Source of the DNA: Sulfurospirillum sp. UBA4058
GTDB lineage: Bacteria; Campylobacterota; Campylobacteria; Campylobacterales; Sulfurospirillaceae
Length of the DNA: 64,000 nt
Assembly: GCA_002382085.1 (NCBI GenBank)
Contig: DFZK01000002.1
Location: 139,718 to 203,717, forward strand
Direction of reading: 5' to 3'
In this document: piece after piece, positions 36,292 through 44,007 of the stretch
How the letters are laid out: each line of letters starts with the position of its first letter
Position numbering within the stretch: position 1 is the first letter of the stretch
Notes under the pieces: generated by a model
What the model was told of the DNA's origin: nothing
Databases searched by the model: none
The model's input: only the letters and a program-made list of their open reading frames with translations
Program-made: the position numbers and the translations under genes

Positions 36292-38396
36292 TTTTCCACA
36301 GTGCCGTCTCGCGTATGCATTTAGCGCAAGACGATATGTCGCTCCAACTCATCGACAACGACTGCCGTCTGCACAAAATCGATCTCGAATCGCTCAAAAT
36401 TACGAAAAGTACTTCCTTATCGCATCTTTACGAACACTCTCTTTTTGATTATTATCGCCGTCCCTTTGCGATCACGCAACACTTAGCCTATATCTCTTTT
36501 TCGCAAAAAGGGGCCGAGCACCTCATCGACGTGGATTCAAAAATTTTGCCGATTTTCACCTTTTCCTACAACAAAAGCGAACAAGTGAGTAAAGCCGCTT
36601 TTAGCGAAGAAGGTAACTATCTCATCACCGGAAACGAACACGGACGCGCTTACGTCGTCTCGACTTTGGACGGAAGCTTACAAGCCGATTTGCCGGTGAG
36701 CAGCGACGTCATTAGCGCGGTGGAAGTTTCCGAGACCTATCGACTGGCGGCACGCGCCTCCTTTACCAAAGAACTTGTCGTCTATAAACTCAACACGCGT
36801 AGCGTCATTTTCGAGCAAAAGCTCGATGCCGTCATTGAGATGATGCTTTTCTTGGACGATCGTTATCTTTTGGCGATTACCCGTAATTCTAAATTGCTTA
36901 AAATAGACCTGTACTTACAAAAAATCGAAAAAGAGGTACTCCTCGATGCGGTTTTGTGGCCTTCGGTCTTCACGCTTTCGCACAGTCGAAAATTTCTCTA
37001 CGTCGGTACGCGCGAATCGGTTTTATTTGCGATTCACGTTAAAACCTTGGAAATTTTATACCATGTTCCCCTACCTTATCAAGGCATTACGACGCTTGCG
37101 CGCAGTAAAAAATATTTCGTAATCGGCTTCAAAACGGGCGAACTCGTTTTTTACAACCACCGCGAATTTGAAACGGAGTTTATCAATTACATTCGTTTGC
37201 GCCAAATTAAAGAGGCTTCCTTACTCTTTAGCAAAAATATTTTCTTGATGACGCATCGCGAAACGAAAAAAATCTATGAATATTGGGAAGAAGAGAAAAA
37301 GACGATTATGGAACTTTTGGCGCGCGGCGAAATCGAAGGAGCGCAAAAAATAGCCGAACCTTATCTCTTCCATCCCAAATGCAAATTGGAATTTACCGAT
37401 CTCTCTTTGCTTCAACCCGATTTGATGAGTCTACACCGCTATATCCGTAGCTTTCATTTTGCACTGGCGTATCAGCTGGTTCAGCTCAAACCCGAACTCA
37501 GAAAAAGCTCGCTCTACGCTACCATGGAAACGTTATGGACGAAAAGTCTCCAAAAAGCACAAATATTGCTTGCCAGAGAGCCCATTCATAATAAAGAGAG
37601 CGCCAAGGAAGCATTGCATCTTTTTGAAGACGTTGAAGAAAAACAATCTATCATTGAAAATATGCTCAAACGTTCCGGCATTTTTACGCTTGCCGAAAAT
37701 GCCGCAAAAGAGAAAAATTTCGCCTTTTATTTTAAACTGGTCGCACAAAATCTCTTTTTGGAGTATACGCCGCTGTATCAAAAGGTCTTGCAAATCGCCG
37801 AACGATTGCAACACGAGATCAACGTCTCGTTGGAAAATCGCTTTTTTGAACAAGCCCTGACCTTAGCCGATCTTTTACACCAATTTAGCCCTTATCGCCA
37901 TCAAGCCAATCGTTTTAAAGAGGTTTCAAAAGCACTGATGATTCTCGAAGAACACCTGTCGCATCATCGGCTTTTTGAAGCGGTTAAGCTTCAAGAGCAG
38001 TATCGCCTACAAACCAATTACGCTCCTATCGAAGTTTTAGAGCAGATGAAAGCCGCTTTTCAAGAAGAACAAAATCAACTGCTCCATACCAAGCACTACG
38101 GCACCGTTTACGCGAATATTCAACCCTATATGAGCCTCTCGGTCTGTCGGCAAAACGTCGCCAATATCATGCGAAAATACTACATGGCGCAACTCGAAGA
38201 CGCCCTCATCGATACAAGCTCTCCCATCGACTGGGAAAAAACGTTTTTAGAATACTGTCGTTTTTTTCCGATAGACAAGATTTTGGTCGAGTTTGCGAAA
38301 CGTCACCGTAAAATGGATGTGTTACAACGTATTTCCGCAATTGCGGTAGCCCAAGAGTCGCCGCTCTATCCCAAGACGATCGTGTGTAGGGTATAA
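36267..38396 (+). CDS. Large beta-propeller-like protein of unknown function
   Basis: 709 aa. The first about 320 residues show repeated WD40/propeller-like blades, for example 'GNYLITGNEHGRAYVVSTLDGSL' and 'RKFLYVGTRESVLFAIHVKTLEIL'. The remainder is helical with many charged, TPR-like segments. No signal peptide is seen, so it should be cytosolic. I do not recognise the family. It overlaps the REC-PAS gene and ends the signalling cluster, so it may be the scaffold or effector that this regulator controls; that is inference. Confidence 0.65.
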   Translation: MLPSSREIIFHSAVSRMHLAQDDMSLQLIDNDCRLHKIDLESLKITKSTSLSHLYEHSLFDYYRRPFAITQHLAYISFSQKGAEHLIDVDSKILPIFTFSYNKSEQVSKAAFSEEGNYLITGNEHGRAYVVSTLDGSLQADLPVSSDVISAVEVSETYRLAARASFTKELVVYKLNTRSVIFEQKLDAVIEMMLFLDDRYLLAITRNSKLLKIDLYLQKIEKEVLLDAVLWPSVFTLSHSRKFLYVGTRESVLFAIHVKTLEILYHVPLPYQGITTLARSKKYFVIGFKTGELVFYNHREFETEFINYIRLRQIKEASLLFSKNIFLMTHRETKKIYEYWEEEKKTIMELLARGEIEGAQKIAEPYLFHPKCKLEFTDLSLLQPDLMSLHRYIRSFHFALAYQLVQLKPELRKSSLYATMETLWTKSLQKAQILLAREPIHNKESAKEALHLFEDVEEKQSIIENMLKRSGIFTLAENAAKEKNFAFYFKLVAQNLFLEYTPLYQKVLQIAERLQHEINVSLENRFFEQALTLADLLHQFSPYRHQANRFKEVSKALMILEEHLSHHRLFEAVKLQEQYRLQTNYAPIEVLEQMKAAFQEEQNQLLHTKHYGTVYANIQPYMSLSVCRQNVANIMRKYYMAQLEDALIDTSSPIDWEKTFLEYCRFFPIDKILVEFAKRHRKMDVLQRISAIAVAQESPLYPKTIVCRV

Positions 38397-38418
38397 GCAT
38401 ATCAGGGCATAAATTTGT

Positions 38419-38424
38419 TATAAT
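38419..38424 (+). promoter_or_regulatory. Likely -10 box of the cyclophilin gene
   Basis: TATAAT lies 38 bp before the ATG at 38462, in the 65-bp gap after the propeller-like gene. Confidence 0.4.
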
Positions 38425-38461
38425 AAATCTTTACATAATCTTACTTCATTAAAGGAAACCT

Positions 38462-38956
38462 ATGTCGGGACTTAAAACCTACGACTACACGCAAGAACAA
38501 CGTGCGGCATTTGCTTATGCGATTATTACGACCGAAAAAGGAAAAATCGTCTTAAAACTTAACGGGGAAGAGACGCCCAACACCGTTGCTAACTTTGCGA
38601 CGCTCGCCAACGATAAATTTTACGACGGGCTCACGTTCCATCGCGTCATTAAAAACTTTATGGCACAAGGCGGTTGCCCCAACGGTCGAGGTACGGGCGG
38701 TCCGGGTTGGTCGATTGCCTGCGAGTGCAAAGGGCAAAAAAGCAAACACAAACGAGGCGTCATCTCTATGGCACATGCGGGTCCGAACACCGGCGGAAGT
38801 CAGTTTTTCATCTGCTTTGTCGATTGTCCTCATCTCGACGGCGTCCATACGGTCTTCGGCGGTATCGAAAAAGACGATAAAGAGAGTTTTAAAACGCTCG
38901 ATAGTATCGCACCAAACGATAAAATCGTCTCGATTGAGATCAAAGAGACGCTCTAA
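38462..38956 (+). CDS. Cyclophilin-type peptidyl-prolyl isomerase
   Basis: 164 aa, with the cyclophilin core 'FHRVIKNFMAQGGCPNGRGTGGPGW', 'GVISMAHAGPNTGGSQFFIC' and 'HLDGVHTVFGGI'. The catalytic arginine in FHR and the QFF and H residues are present. There is no signal peptide, so it is cytosolic. It catalyses proline cis-trans isomerisation in protein folding. It is transcribed alone, with a palindromic hairpin 7 bp after the stop. Confidence 0.93.
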   Translation: MSGLKTYDYTQEQRAAFAYAIITTEKGKIVLKLNGEETPNTVANFATLANDKFYDGLTFHRVIKNFMAQGGCPNGRGTGGPGWSIACECKGQKSKHKRGVISMAHAGPNTGGSQFFICFVDCPHLDGVHTVFGGIEKDDKESFKTLDSIAPNDKIVSIEIKETL

Positions 38957-38963
38957 CGCTTTC

Positions 38964-38992
38964 GACATGTAAGTTTTGAAAGCTTACATGTC
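38964..38992 (+). terminator. Hairpin built from an inverted pair of ACATGT motifs
   Basis: GACATGTAAG (38964-38973) and CTTACATGTC (38983-38992) form a perfect 10-bp stem with a 9-nt loop, 7 bp after the cyclophilin stop. There is no strong T tract, so it may act as a weak terminator or mRNA end-protector. The arms are copies of the overrepresented palindrome variant. Confidence 0.55.
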
Positions 38993-39091
38993 ATCTTCAA
39001 ACGGCGTTGCATTCGCATCACCCGTATCGGTATCGTCTCGCTGTTCCGTTTGGCTCAAGCGAAAGCATGACTCTCTAAAGAAAGGTTTACC

Positions 39092-40000
39092 ATGATCCAT
39101 CGTATCAATGCACTTTTTCCGCTTTGGGCTCTCTTTTTCTCGCTCTTAGCGTATCAAATGCCTGCATATTTTATCCCCTATAAAGCACATATTTCAACGC
39201 TGCTGATCGCCGTAATGTTTTTTATGGGCGTGACTTTGCGCCTTGAAGATTTCACGCGTGTGCTTAAATCGCCTCGCATTATCGCGATTACCGTCGGATT
39301 GCAGTTTTTCATTATGCCTCTAGCGGCATTTTTACTCTCAAAGCTATTCGGATTTTCCACCGAACTCTTGATCGGTATGGTGCTCGTCGGTGCCGTCTCG
39401 GGCGGTACGGCGTCCAACGTAATTACCTACCTTGCTAAAGGCGACGTTGCTCTTTCGATCACGATGACGACGATGTCAACACTGTTATCCGTCGTAGCGA
39501 CCCCCTTGTTGACCCTGCTTTACGTCGGACAAAAAGTGCCGGTTCCCGCACAAAGTATGTTAATGAGTATTTTAGAGATGGTCATCGTTCCGGTCGTCTT
39601 AGGCGTCGTCGCAAATTATTTCTTATCACGCCGTATCGCACGTATCGAACCCTATTTGGCGACGTTTTCAATGGTAGCGATTGTTTGTATTATCGCGATC
39701 GTCGTTGCACTCAATCGACAAAATATCGCCACAGTCGGTATGATGACGATCTTAGGCATTATGTTGCATAATCTTTCCGGATTGATGAGCGGCTATTGGA
39801 TAACCAAGTGGTTAGGATACGATCGTCGTATTTGTAAAACCGTCGCAATTGAAGTCGGTATGCAAAATTCCGGTCTTGCCGTTGCACTGGCGATGAAATA
39901 CTTCACGCCATTAAGTGCGCTACCCGGCGCAATTTTTAGCGTTTGGCACAATATATCGGGTGCACTTTTGGCGGGATATTGGGCAAAACGAGACCGTTAA
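39092..40000 (+). CDS. Bile acid:sodium symporter (BASS) family transporter
   Basis: A 302-aa integral membrane protein with about nine to ten helices. 'VLVGAVSGGTASNVITYLAKGDVALSITMTTMSTL' and 'AIEVGMQNSGLAVALAM' match the two crossover regions of BASS transporters. It probably carries an organic anion with sodium; the substrate is unknown. It converges on the S24 repressor gene with a shared hairpin between them. Confidence 0.85.
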   Translation: MIHRINALFPLWALFFSLLAYQMPAYFIPYKAHISTLLIAVMFFMGVTLRLEDFTRVLKSPRIIAITVGLQFFIMPLAAFLLSKLFGFSTELLIGMVLVGAVSGGTASNVITYLAKGDVALSITMTTMSTLLSVVATPLLTLLYVGQKVPVPAQSMLMSILEMVIVPVVLGVVANYFLSRRIARIEPYLATFSMVAIVCIIAIVVALNRQNIATVGMMTILGIMLHNLSGLMSGYWITKWLGYDRRICKTVAIEVGMQNSGLAVALAMKYFTPLSALPGAIFSVWHNISGALLAGYWAKRDR

Positions 40001-40009
40001 GCGTAGCGG

Positions 40010-40031
40010 TGAGGGTAAGTTTTTACCCTCA
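40010..40031. terminator. Bidirectional terminator between convergent genes
   Basis: TGAGGGTAA, a 4-nt loop and TTACCCTCA form a perfect 9-bp stem in the 28-bp gap between two convergent genes. T-rich and A-rich flanks suit termination in both directions. Confidence 0.65.
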
Positions 40032-40688
40032 AATATTACACGAGAGTTTTCCGACGACTTTACCTAAAACGGTGACTTCTTGCGCATCCATAATCTCCGG
40101 TGCATACGCCTCGTTATCCGACACCAAAGCCACCGTTCCGTTTACATGTAACTGCAATCGCTTGATAAAAAGACCTGCGGGCGTCGAGACGACGTAGATA
40201 CCCGCTTTTTTTGCATTCGTATATTCTTGATTGATAAAGACGACGTCTCCGCTAAAAAGCGTCGGTTCCATCGAATCGCCTAAAACGTTAATGGCTTGAA
40301 TATGCTTAATCATACCGATACCGCCTAATTTATGCACGATCTCTTCATCAAGATACATCATTTCGCTACTTTCGTCTTCGTTTAACGCCCCGCCGCCGGC
40401 AGAGGCATAAATATCGCGAAAATAATGAATTCTTGCATATTTATCGGTCTCTGCCTGTAAACTTTCGACGATTTGATCGAATAAGAGCCAATTGATTGAA
40501 ATTTTTCGTTTGGCGCAAAACTCTAAAATCTCTTTGTAAGGAATTTTTGAGCGATTCTTCATCGTCGCTAACGTCAATTGATTGATTCCGAGGGCTTCGG
40601 CAACGTCTTTATCGAACACTTTTCGCTCTCCGACTTCTTGAGAGAGAACGTCTTTTACTTTTTGCAAAACGGCTAATATATCCGGCAT
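40029..40688 (-). CDS. S24-family (LexA/CI-like) self-cleaving repressor
   Basis: 219 aa from the ATG at 40688, with GGAGG 6 nt upstream. It has an N-terminal helix-turn-helix (about 15-60, 'DVAEALGINQLTLATMKNRSKIPYKEI') and a C-terminal peptidase domain with the nucleophile serine in LGDSMEP and the lysine in FIKRLQ. Such proteins cleave themselves on DNA-damage or similar signals. Two palindromes in the divergent gap probably are its operators, and a 34-codon ORF is its nearest target. LexA is commonly missing in this phylum, so this may be a stress regulator. Confidence 0.85.
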   Translation of the reverse strand: MPDILAVLQKVKDVLSQEVGERKVFDKDVAEALGINQLTLATMKNRSKIPYKEILEFCAKRKISINWLLFDQIVESLQAETDKYARIHYFRDIYASAGGGALNEDESSEMMYLDEEIVHKLGGIGMIKHIQAINVLGDSMEPTLFSGDVVFINQEYTNAKKAGIYVVSTPAGLFIKRLQLHVNGTVALVSDNEAYAPEIMDAQEVTVLGKVVGKLSCNI

Positions 40689-40700
40689 CTTCGCCTCCAA

Positions 40701-40758
40701 TATTTCATTTTGAAATAAAATTGTAGCATATTTTTCAATTTTAGTAAAATGATTGAAA
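40701..40758. promoter_or_regulatory. Palindromic operators in the divergent repressor promoter
   Basis: TATTTCA, 3 nt, TGAAATA is a perfect palindrome at 40701-40717. A second related pair, TTTCAAT (40733-40739) and ATTGAAA (40752-40758), flanks ATTTTAGTAAAAT. Both sit between the S24 repressor start and the small ORF and share the TTTCA half-site, as expected for dimer binding. Confidence 0.6.
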
Positions 40759-40779
40759 TTTTATCACAAAGGTGTCGTT

Positions 40780-40884
40780 ATGAAAAGTTTATTATCTTCG
40801 CTAAACCATTCAAAAAATGTTTATACGTCCTTTATGAACCGTGTCGAAGAGAAAATGCTGATTTTAAGCAATAAAATTTTCTAA
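40780..40884 (+). CDS. 34-aa small protein divergent from the S24 repressor
   Basis: ATG at 40780 with AAAGGTG 6 nt upstream and a TAA at 40882-40884. The peptide starts MKSLLSSLNHSKN and ends NRVEEKMLILSNKIF, amphipathic and with no membrane segment. It is controlled by a promoter that carries the repressor's putative operators. SOS-type repressors often guard small inhibitors of division or growth; a similar role is possible but unproven. I recognise no family. Confidence 0.5.
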   Translation: MKSLLSSLNHSKNVYTSFMNRVEEKMLILSNKIF

Positions 40885-40929
40885 AGATTCTTCAAACACC
40901 TCACCGATGCTTGAAGAAAAGAATACGGT

Positions 40930-41493
40930 TTACGATTTTTTAGCGGTCGCTTTTTGGAAGTAAAACCAGATCAGTGCCAAAATACTAAAAAGAATGACCG
41001 GTGCCATGTAAGGATTATTCGAAAAGTAAGCAGCAATGCGCATCAAAATTTCGCCCGCTTGATAGCTGGCGATTCCTAACGAAAGAGCCCATACGATAGC
41101 CGCTAGCGTATTAATGACATGAAATTTGACGATCGGATATTTGGTAATACCGATCGTCATCGGTACCAGCGTTTTAAGCCCGTAAATAAACTTTTGAATA
41201 AAAATAATTTTATCGCCGTACTTTTTCATCAAAAGATGGCTTAACGCTAATTTCCTTCGATGCGCTTTGATATAAGGCAACAATGCTTTTTTATTGTAAC
41301 GTCCCATCGAAAACAAGAACGCGCTTCCGACCGTATTGGCAATTGTCGCGATCACAATCGAAAGCGTTAAATCCATCTGTCCGGCATAACTTAAGACGCC
41401 CGCCGCAATAATCGCGACCATCCCGCCGCCGAAAGAGTAGAAAAAGAGCAAGAGATACCCGTACGTCGAGAGGGAGGTTAAAATATCTTCCAC
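40930..41493 (-). CDS. DedA-family membrane protein
   Basis: A 187-aa integral membrane protein with the DedA/SNARE-associated pattern: an early re-entrant segment, 'GSAFLFSMGRY', and 'FIQKFIYGLKTLVPMTIGITKYPIVKFHVINTLAAIVWAL'. The family contributes to lipid flipping and membrane homeostasis. It is the last gene of a run with the SYLF and ABC exporter genes, 8 bp after the SYLF gene, which fits an envelope-lipid theme. Confidence 0.85.
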   Translation of the reverse strand: MEDILTSLSTYGYLLLFFYSFGGGMVAIIAAGVLSYAGQMDLTLSIVIATIANTVGSAFLFSMGRYNKKALLPYIKAHRRKLALSHLLMKKYGDKIIFIQKFIYGLKTLVPMTIGITKYPIVKFHVINTLAAIVWALSLGIASYQAGEILMRIAAYFSNNPYMAPVILFSILALIWFYFQKATAKKS

Positions 41494-41501
41494 GAAAATC
41501 C

Positions 41502-42167
41502 TTAGTGCGTTAAACGCTGAATACTTTTCAAAAACTCTTCAATCGCATACGAAGCGGTTAAGCCGTCCGACTCGATAATCTGCTCGGGAGAGATGCTATT
41601 GCCGTAGAGTTCGATATTTTTATCGTAGTTATGGTTCATAACCGAACCGTCAAACGAAACACCCGCAAAAACACCTTGCGTTTTTGTGTACGTATACACT
41701 TCCGAAGAAAAATCAACTTCGCTCCCTCTTCCGGCACTTTCACCCGCAGGACCTGCGGCAACCGAAGCGTCGACGCCTAAGGTCATTTTATTGTTCGAAA
41801 GTTTTTGGACGATATCACGGCTTTTGAAGAACATCAAAATATCTTTTTTCTCAACACCGAGTTGCAAACCAAAGCCGGCTCCTCCAAGTTTAACAAAAAA
41901 CGGATAACTCCATGTGCCGTTGTCTTTACGCACGACCATCACGCCTTCTCCCGTTTTTCCGCCTAAAAACATACTAATCTCGATCGTACCGGGAAAGATT
42001 GCGATAGCCTGAGCATTATCGCGTACTTTTTCGGGAATCTTGACTTTAGAATCGTATATCATATTTTTAATGGCGTTGGCAGAATCCAAAAGATTTTCTT
42101 CCGCCGACGCACATGCTAACGAACTTAAACTCAAAACCGCCATCACGTATATCCATATTTTTTTCAT
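41502..42167 (-). CDS. SYLF-domain lipid-binding protein
   Basis: 221 aa, with a signal peptide of about 21 residues ending LACA-S, so exported. The rest is a SYLF/Ysc84-like domain: 'RDNAQAIAIFPGTIEISMFLGGKTGEGVMVVR', 'GLQLGVEKKDILMFF', and 'LGVDASVAAGPAGESA'. Such domains bind phosphoinositide or other lipids. It overlaps the ABC exporter by 4 nt. Confidence 0.85.
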   Translation of the reverse strand: MKKIWIYVMAVLSLSSLACASAEENLLDSANAIKNMIYDSKVKIPEKVRDNAQAIAIFPGTIEISMFLGGKTGEGVMVVRKDNGTWSYPFFVKLGGAGFGLQLGVEKKDILMFFKSRDIVQKLSNNKMTLGVDASVAAGPAGESAGRGSEVDFSSEVYTYTKTQGVFAGVSFDGSVMNHNYDKNIELYGNSISPEQIIESDGLTASYAIEEFLKSIQRLTH

Positions 42168-43954
42168 GAAATTTTACTCCTTTGATTTTCCGTCACATAA
42201 TTAAAAAACGCCCCTTCGGCTTGCATGAGTGCCTCATGCGTTCCCTCTTCGACGATTTTCCCTTTATCTAAAACGTAAATATAATCGGCTTTTTTAATCG
42301 TGCTGAGTCGATGCGCGATGATAATCGTCGTTTTACCTTCCAAATACGACTCCAACGCACAAAAAAGTTTTGTTTCGGTATGCACGTCCAATGCCGACGT
42401 CGATTCGTCCAAAACAACGATATTCGGACGTTGTAAAACCATTCTCGCAATCGAAAGACGTTGTCTTTGTCCTCCGGAAAGCCGAATACCGTGTTTACCG
42501 ATCTGCGTTTCAAGACCATCGGGCAACTCGTCAACCAGCGTATCGAGTTGAGCGATACGCAATGCATCTTTCACCAAATCCTCTTCATATGTCTCGTCTA
42601 ACATTAAATTTTGGGCAATCGTCGCATTAAAAAGTTGCGGATTTTGCAATACCAAAAAGAGATGGTCACGCACGACATCTAAACCGATCGTTCGAATCGA
42701 AATGCCGTCAAATAAAATATCGCCTTCATCTAAAGGATAAAGCCCGACTAAAAGATGTGCTAAGGTTGTTTTACCGCTTCCGCTCGCGCCTATTATAGCA
42801 ATTTTCGATCCCTTCGGAATATGCAAATCGATATGTTCCAATATTTTTTTCTCTCCGTCATAGCTAAAGCTCACGTCTTTCACTTCGATAGCATTCGTTT
42901 GCGTACCGATAAACGGATTGTGAAGGTGCTCACCTTTTTTTTCAAGCGGTAAAGCAAAAATTTCGTTCATACGATCGAGCGATTTTTGGGCATTATGGTA
43001 AGCGTATTGGATATTTAAAATATCTTGCATCGGAGGCATTAAAACCCACAAATACCCAAAAATTGCCAACATTAACCCGATGCTCAAATCCGAATAGGCG
43101 ACCACGAAAATACTTGCGGCACGGAAAAGTTCAAAACCGGAAAGAAAAATCAAAAATGAAAAGCGATTGGCTCCGTCGCTTTGATAGGTAAACGTAATAG
43201 AATGCTCTTTAATCGAGTGAGAATGGCGATGCACCTTGTCGAAAAAAAGCTTTTCTTTATTGGTTGAGCGAATCTGAACAAACATCTCCAACGTTTCGTT
43301 CAATGCATCTTGAAAAAGTTCAAACGCCTTGTTTTGCTCTTTTTTGAGCTGTGCAACTTTTTTGGCGAACCTCGTCGTAAAAACAATGACGATCGGGTTT
43401 AAGATTAAGATAAAAAGAGCTAATTGCCAGTGTATCCATAGCAGTACCGATCCGACACCTAAAATCATTAAAACGGAGATAATCAAACGGCTTACGAAAA
43501 CACCCAAAAACGTATCGATCGTCTCAATGTCCGTAACCAGCAGCGATGCCGCTTTACCCGCACCGAAAGACTCGAACTGATTCATCGCTACGTTTTTCAA
43601 ATGGCGCAATGCCTCTTCTCTAACGCGAAACGCAACGTTTTTGGAAACGATCGTAAACAGTTTGGTTTGCCAGTAGTTCAAAAGAAAGAAAACAAATCTT
43701 AAAAAAATAACGCTTATCAAAACAATAGCAATATAGATAACGGGAGTTTGCGCATGTGTTAAATACGTATCGATCGTACGGGTTAAAAAACCCGGTTTTT
43801 TGAGTAAAACCTCATCCACGAGCATCGGCATTAAAAGCGGAACGGGCGTATTCACGATGGCTGCAACAAAAGCAACGATATTAGCGGCAATGAGCTCTTT
43901 TTTATAGGGTTTAATTAAGCGAAAAAGTGTTTTAAAATCGTAGTGTACTGGCAT
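42164..43954 (-). CDS. MsbA-like ABC exporter (fused permease-ATPase)
   Basis: 596 aa. Six membrane helices (about 1-320) precede an ATPase domain with Walker A GASGSGKTT, signature 'RLSGGQRQRLSIARM', Walker B 'NIVVLDESTSALD' and the 'IIAHRL' histidine. It is typical of homodimeric lipid or peptide flippases. It heads the three-gene set with SYLF and DedA. A hairpin separates it from rny upstream. Confidence 0.92.
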   Translation of the reverse strand: MPVHYDFKTLFRLIKPYKKELIAANIVAFVAAIVNTPVPLLMPMLVDEVLLKKPGFLTRTIDTYLTHAQTPVIYIAIVLISVIFLRFVFFLLNYWQTKLFTIVSKNVAFRVREEALRHLKNVAMNQFESFGAGKAASLLVTDIETIDTFLGVFVSRLIISVLMILGVGSVLLWIHWQLALFILILNPIVIVFTTRFAKKVAQLKKEQNKAFELFQDALNETLEMFVQIRSTNKEKLFFDKVHRHSHSIKEHSITFTYQSDGANRFSFLIFLSGFELFRAASIFVVAYSDLSIGLMLAIFGYLWVLMPPMQDILNIQYAYHNAQKSLDRMNEIFALPLEKKGEHLHNPFIGTQTNAIEVKDVSFSYDGEKKILEHIDLHIPKGSKIAIIGASGSGKTTLAHLLVGLYPLDEGDILFDGISIRTIGLDVVRDHLFLVLQNPQLFNATIAQNLMLDETYEEDLVKDALRIAQLDTLVDELPDGLETQIGKHGIRLSGGQRQRLSIARMVLQRPNIVVLDESTSALDVHTETKLFCALESYLEGKTTIIIAHRLSTIKKADYIYVLDKGKIVEEGTHEALMQAEGAFFNYVTENQRSKIS

Positions 43955-43966
43955 AAAAATCCGATA

Positions 43967-43997
43967 AAGGCAAGAGAAAAAACACGTCTCTTGCCTT
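43967..43997 (-). terminator. Terminator downstream of rny
   Basis: AAGGCAAGAGA and TCTCTTGCCTT form a perfect 11-bp stem in the 53-bp gap between rny and the ABC exporter. On the minus strand the loop is T-rich, and TTTATCGGATTTTT follows the hairpin. Confidence 0.6.
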
Positions 43998-44007
43998 AGT
44001 TTAAAAT

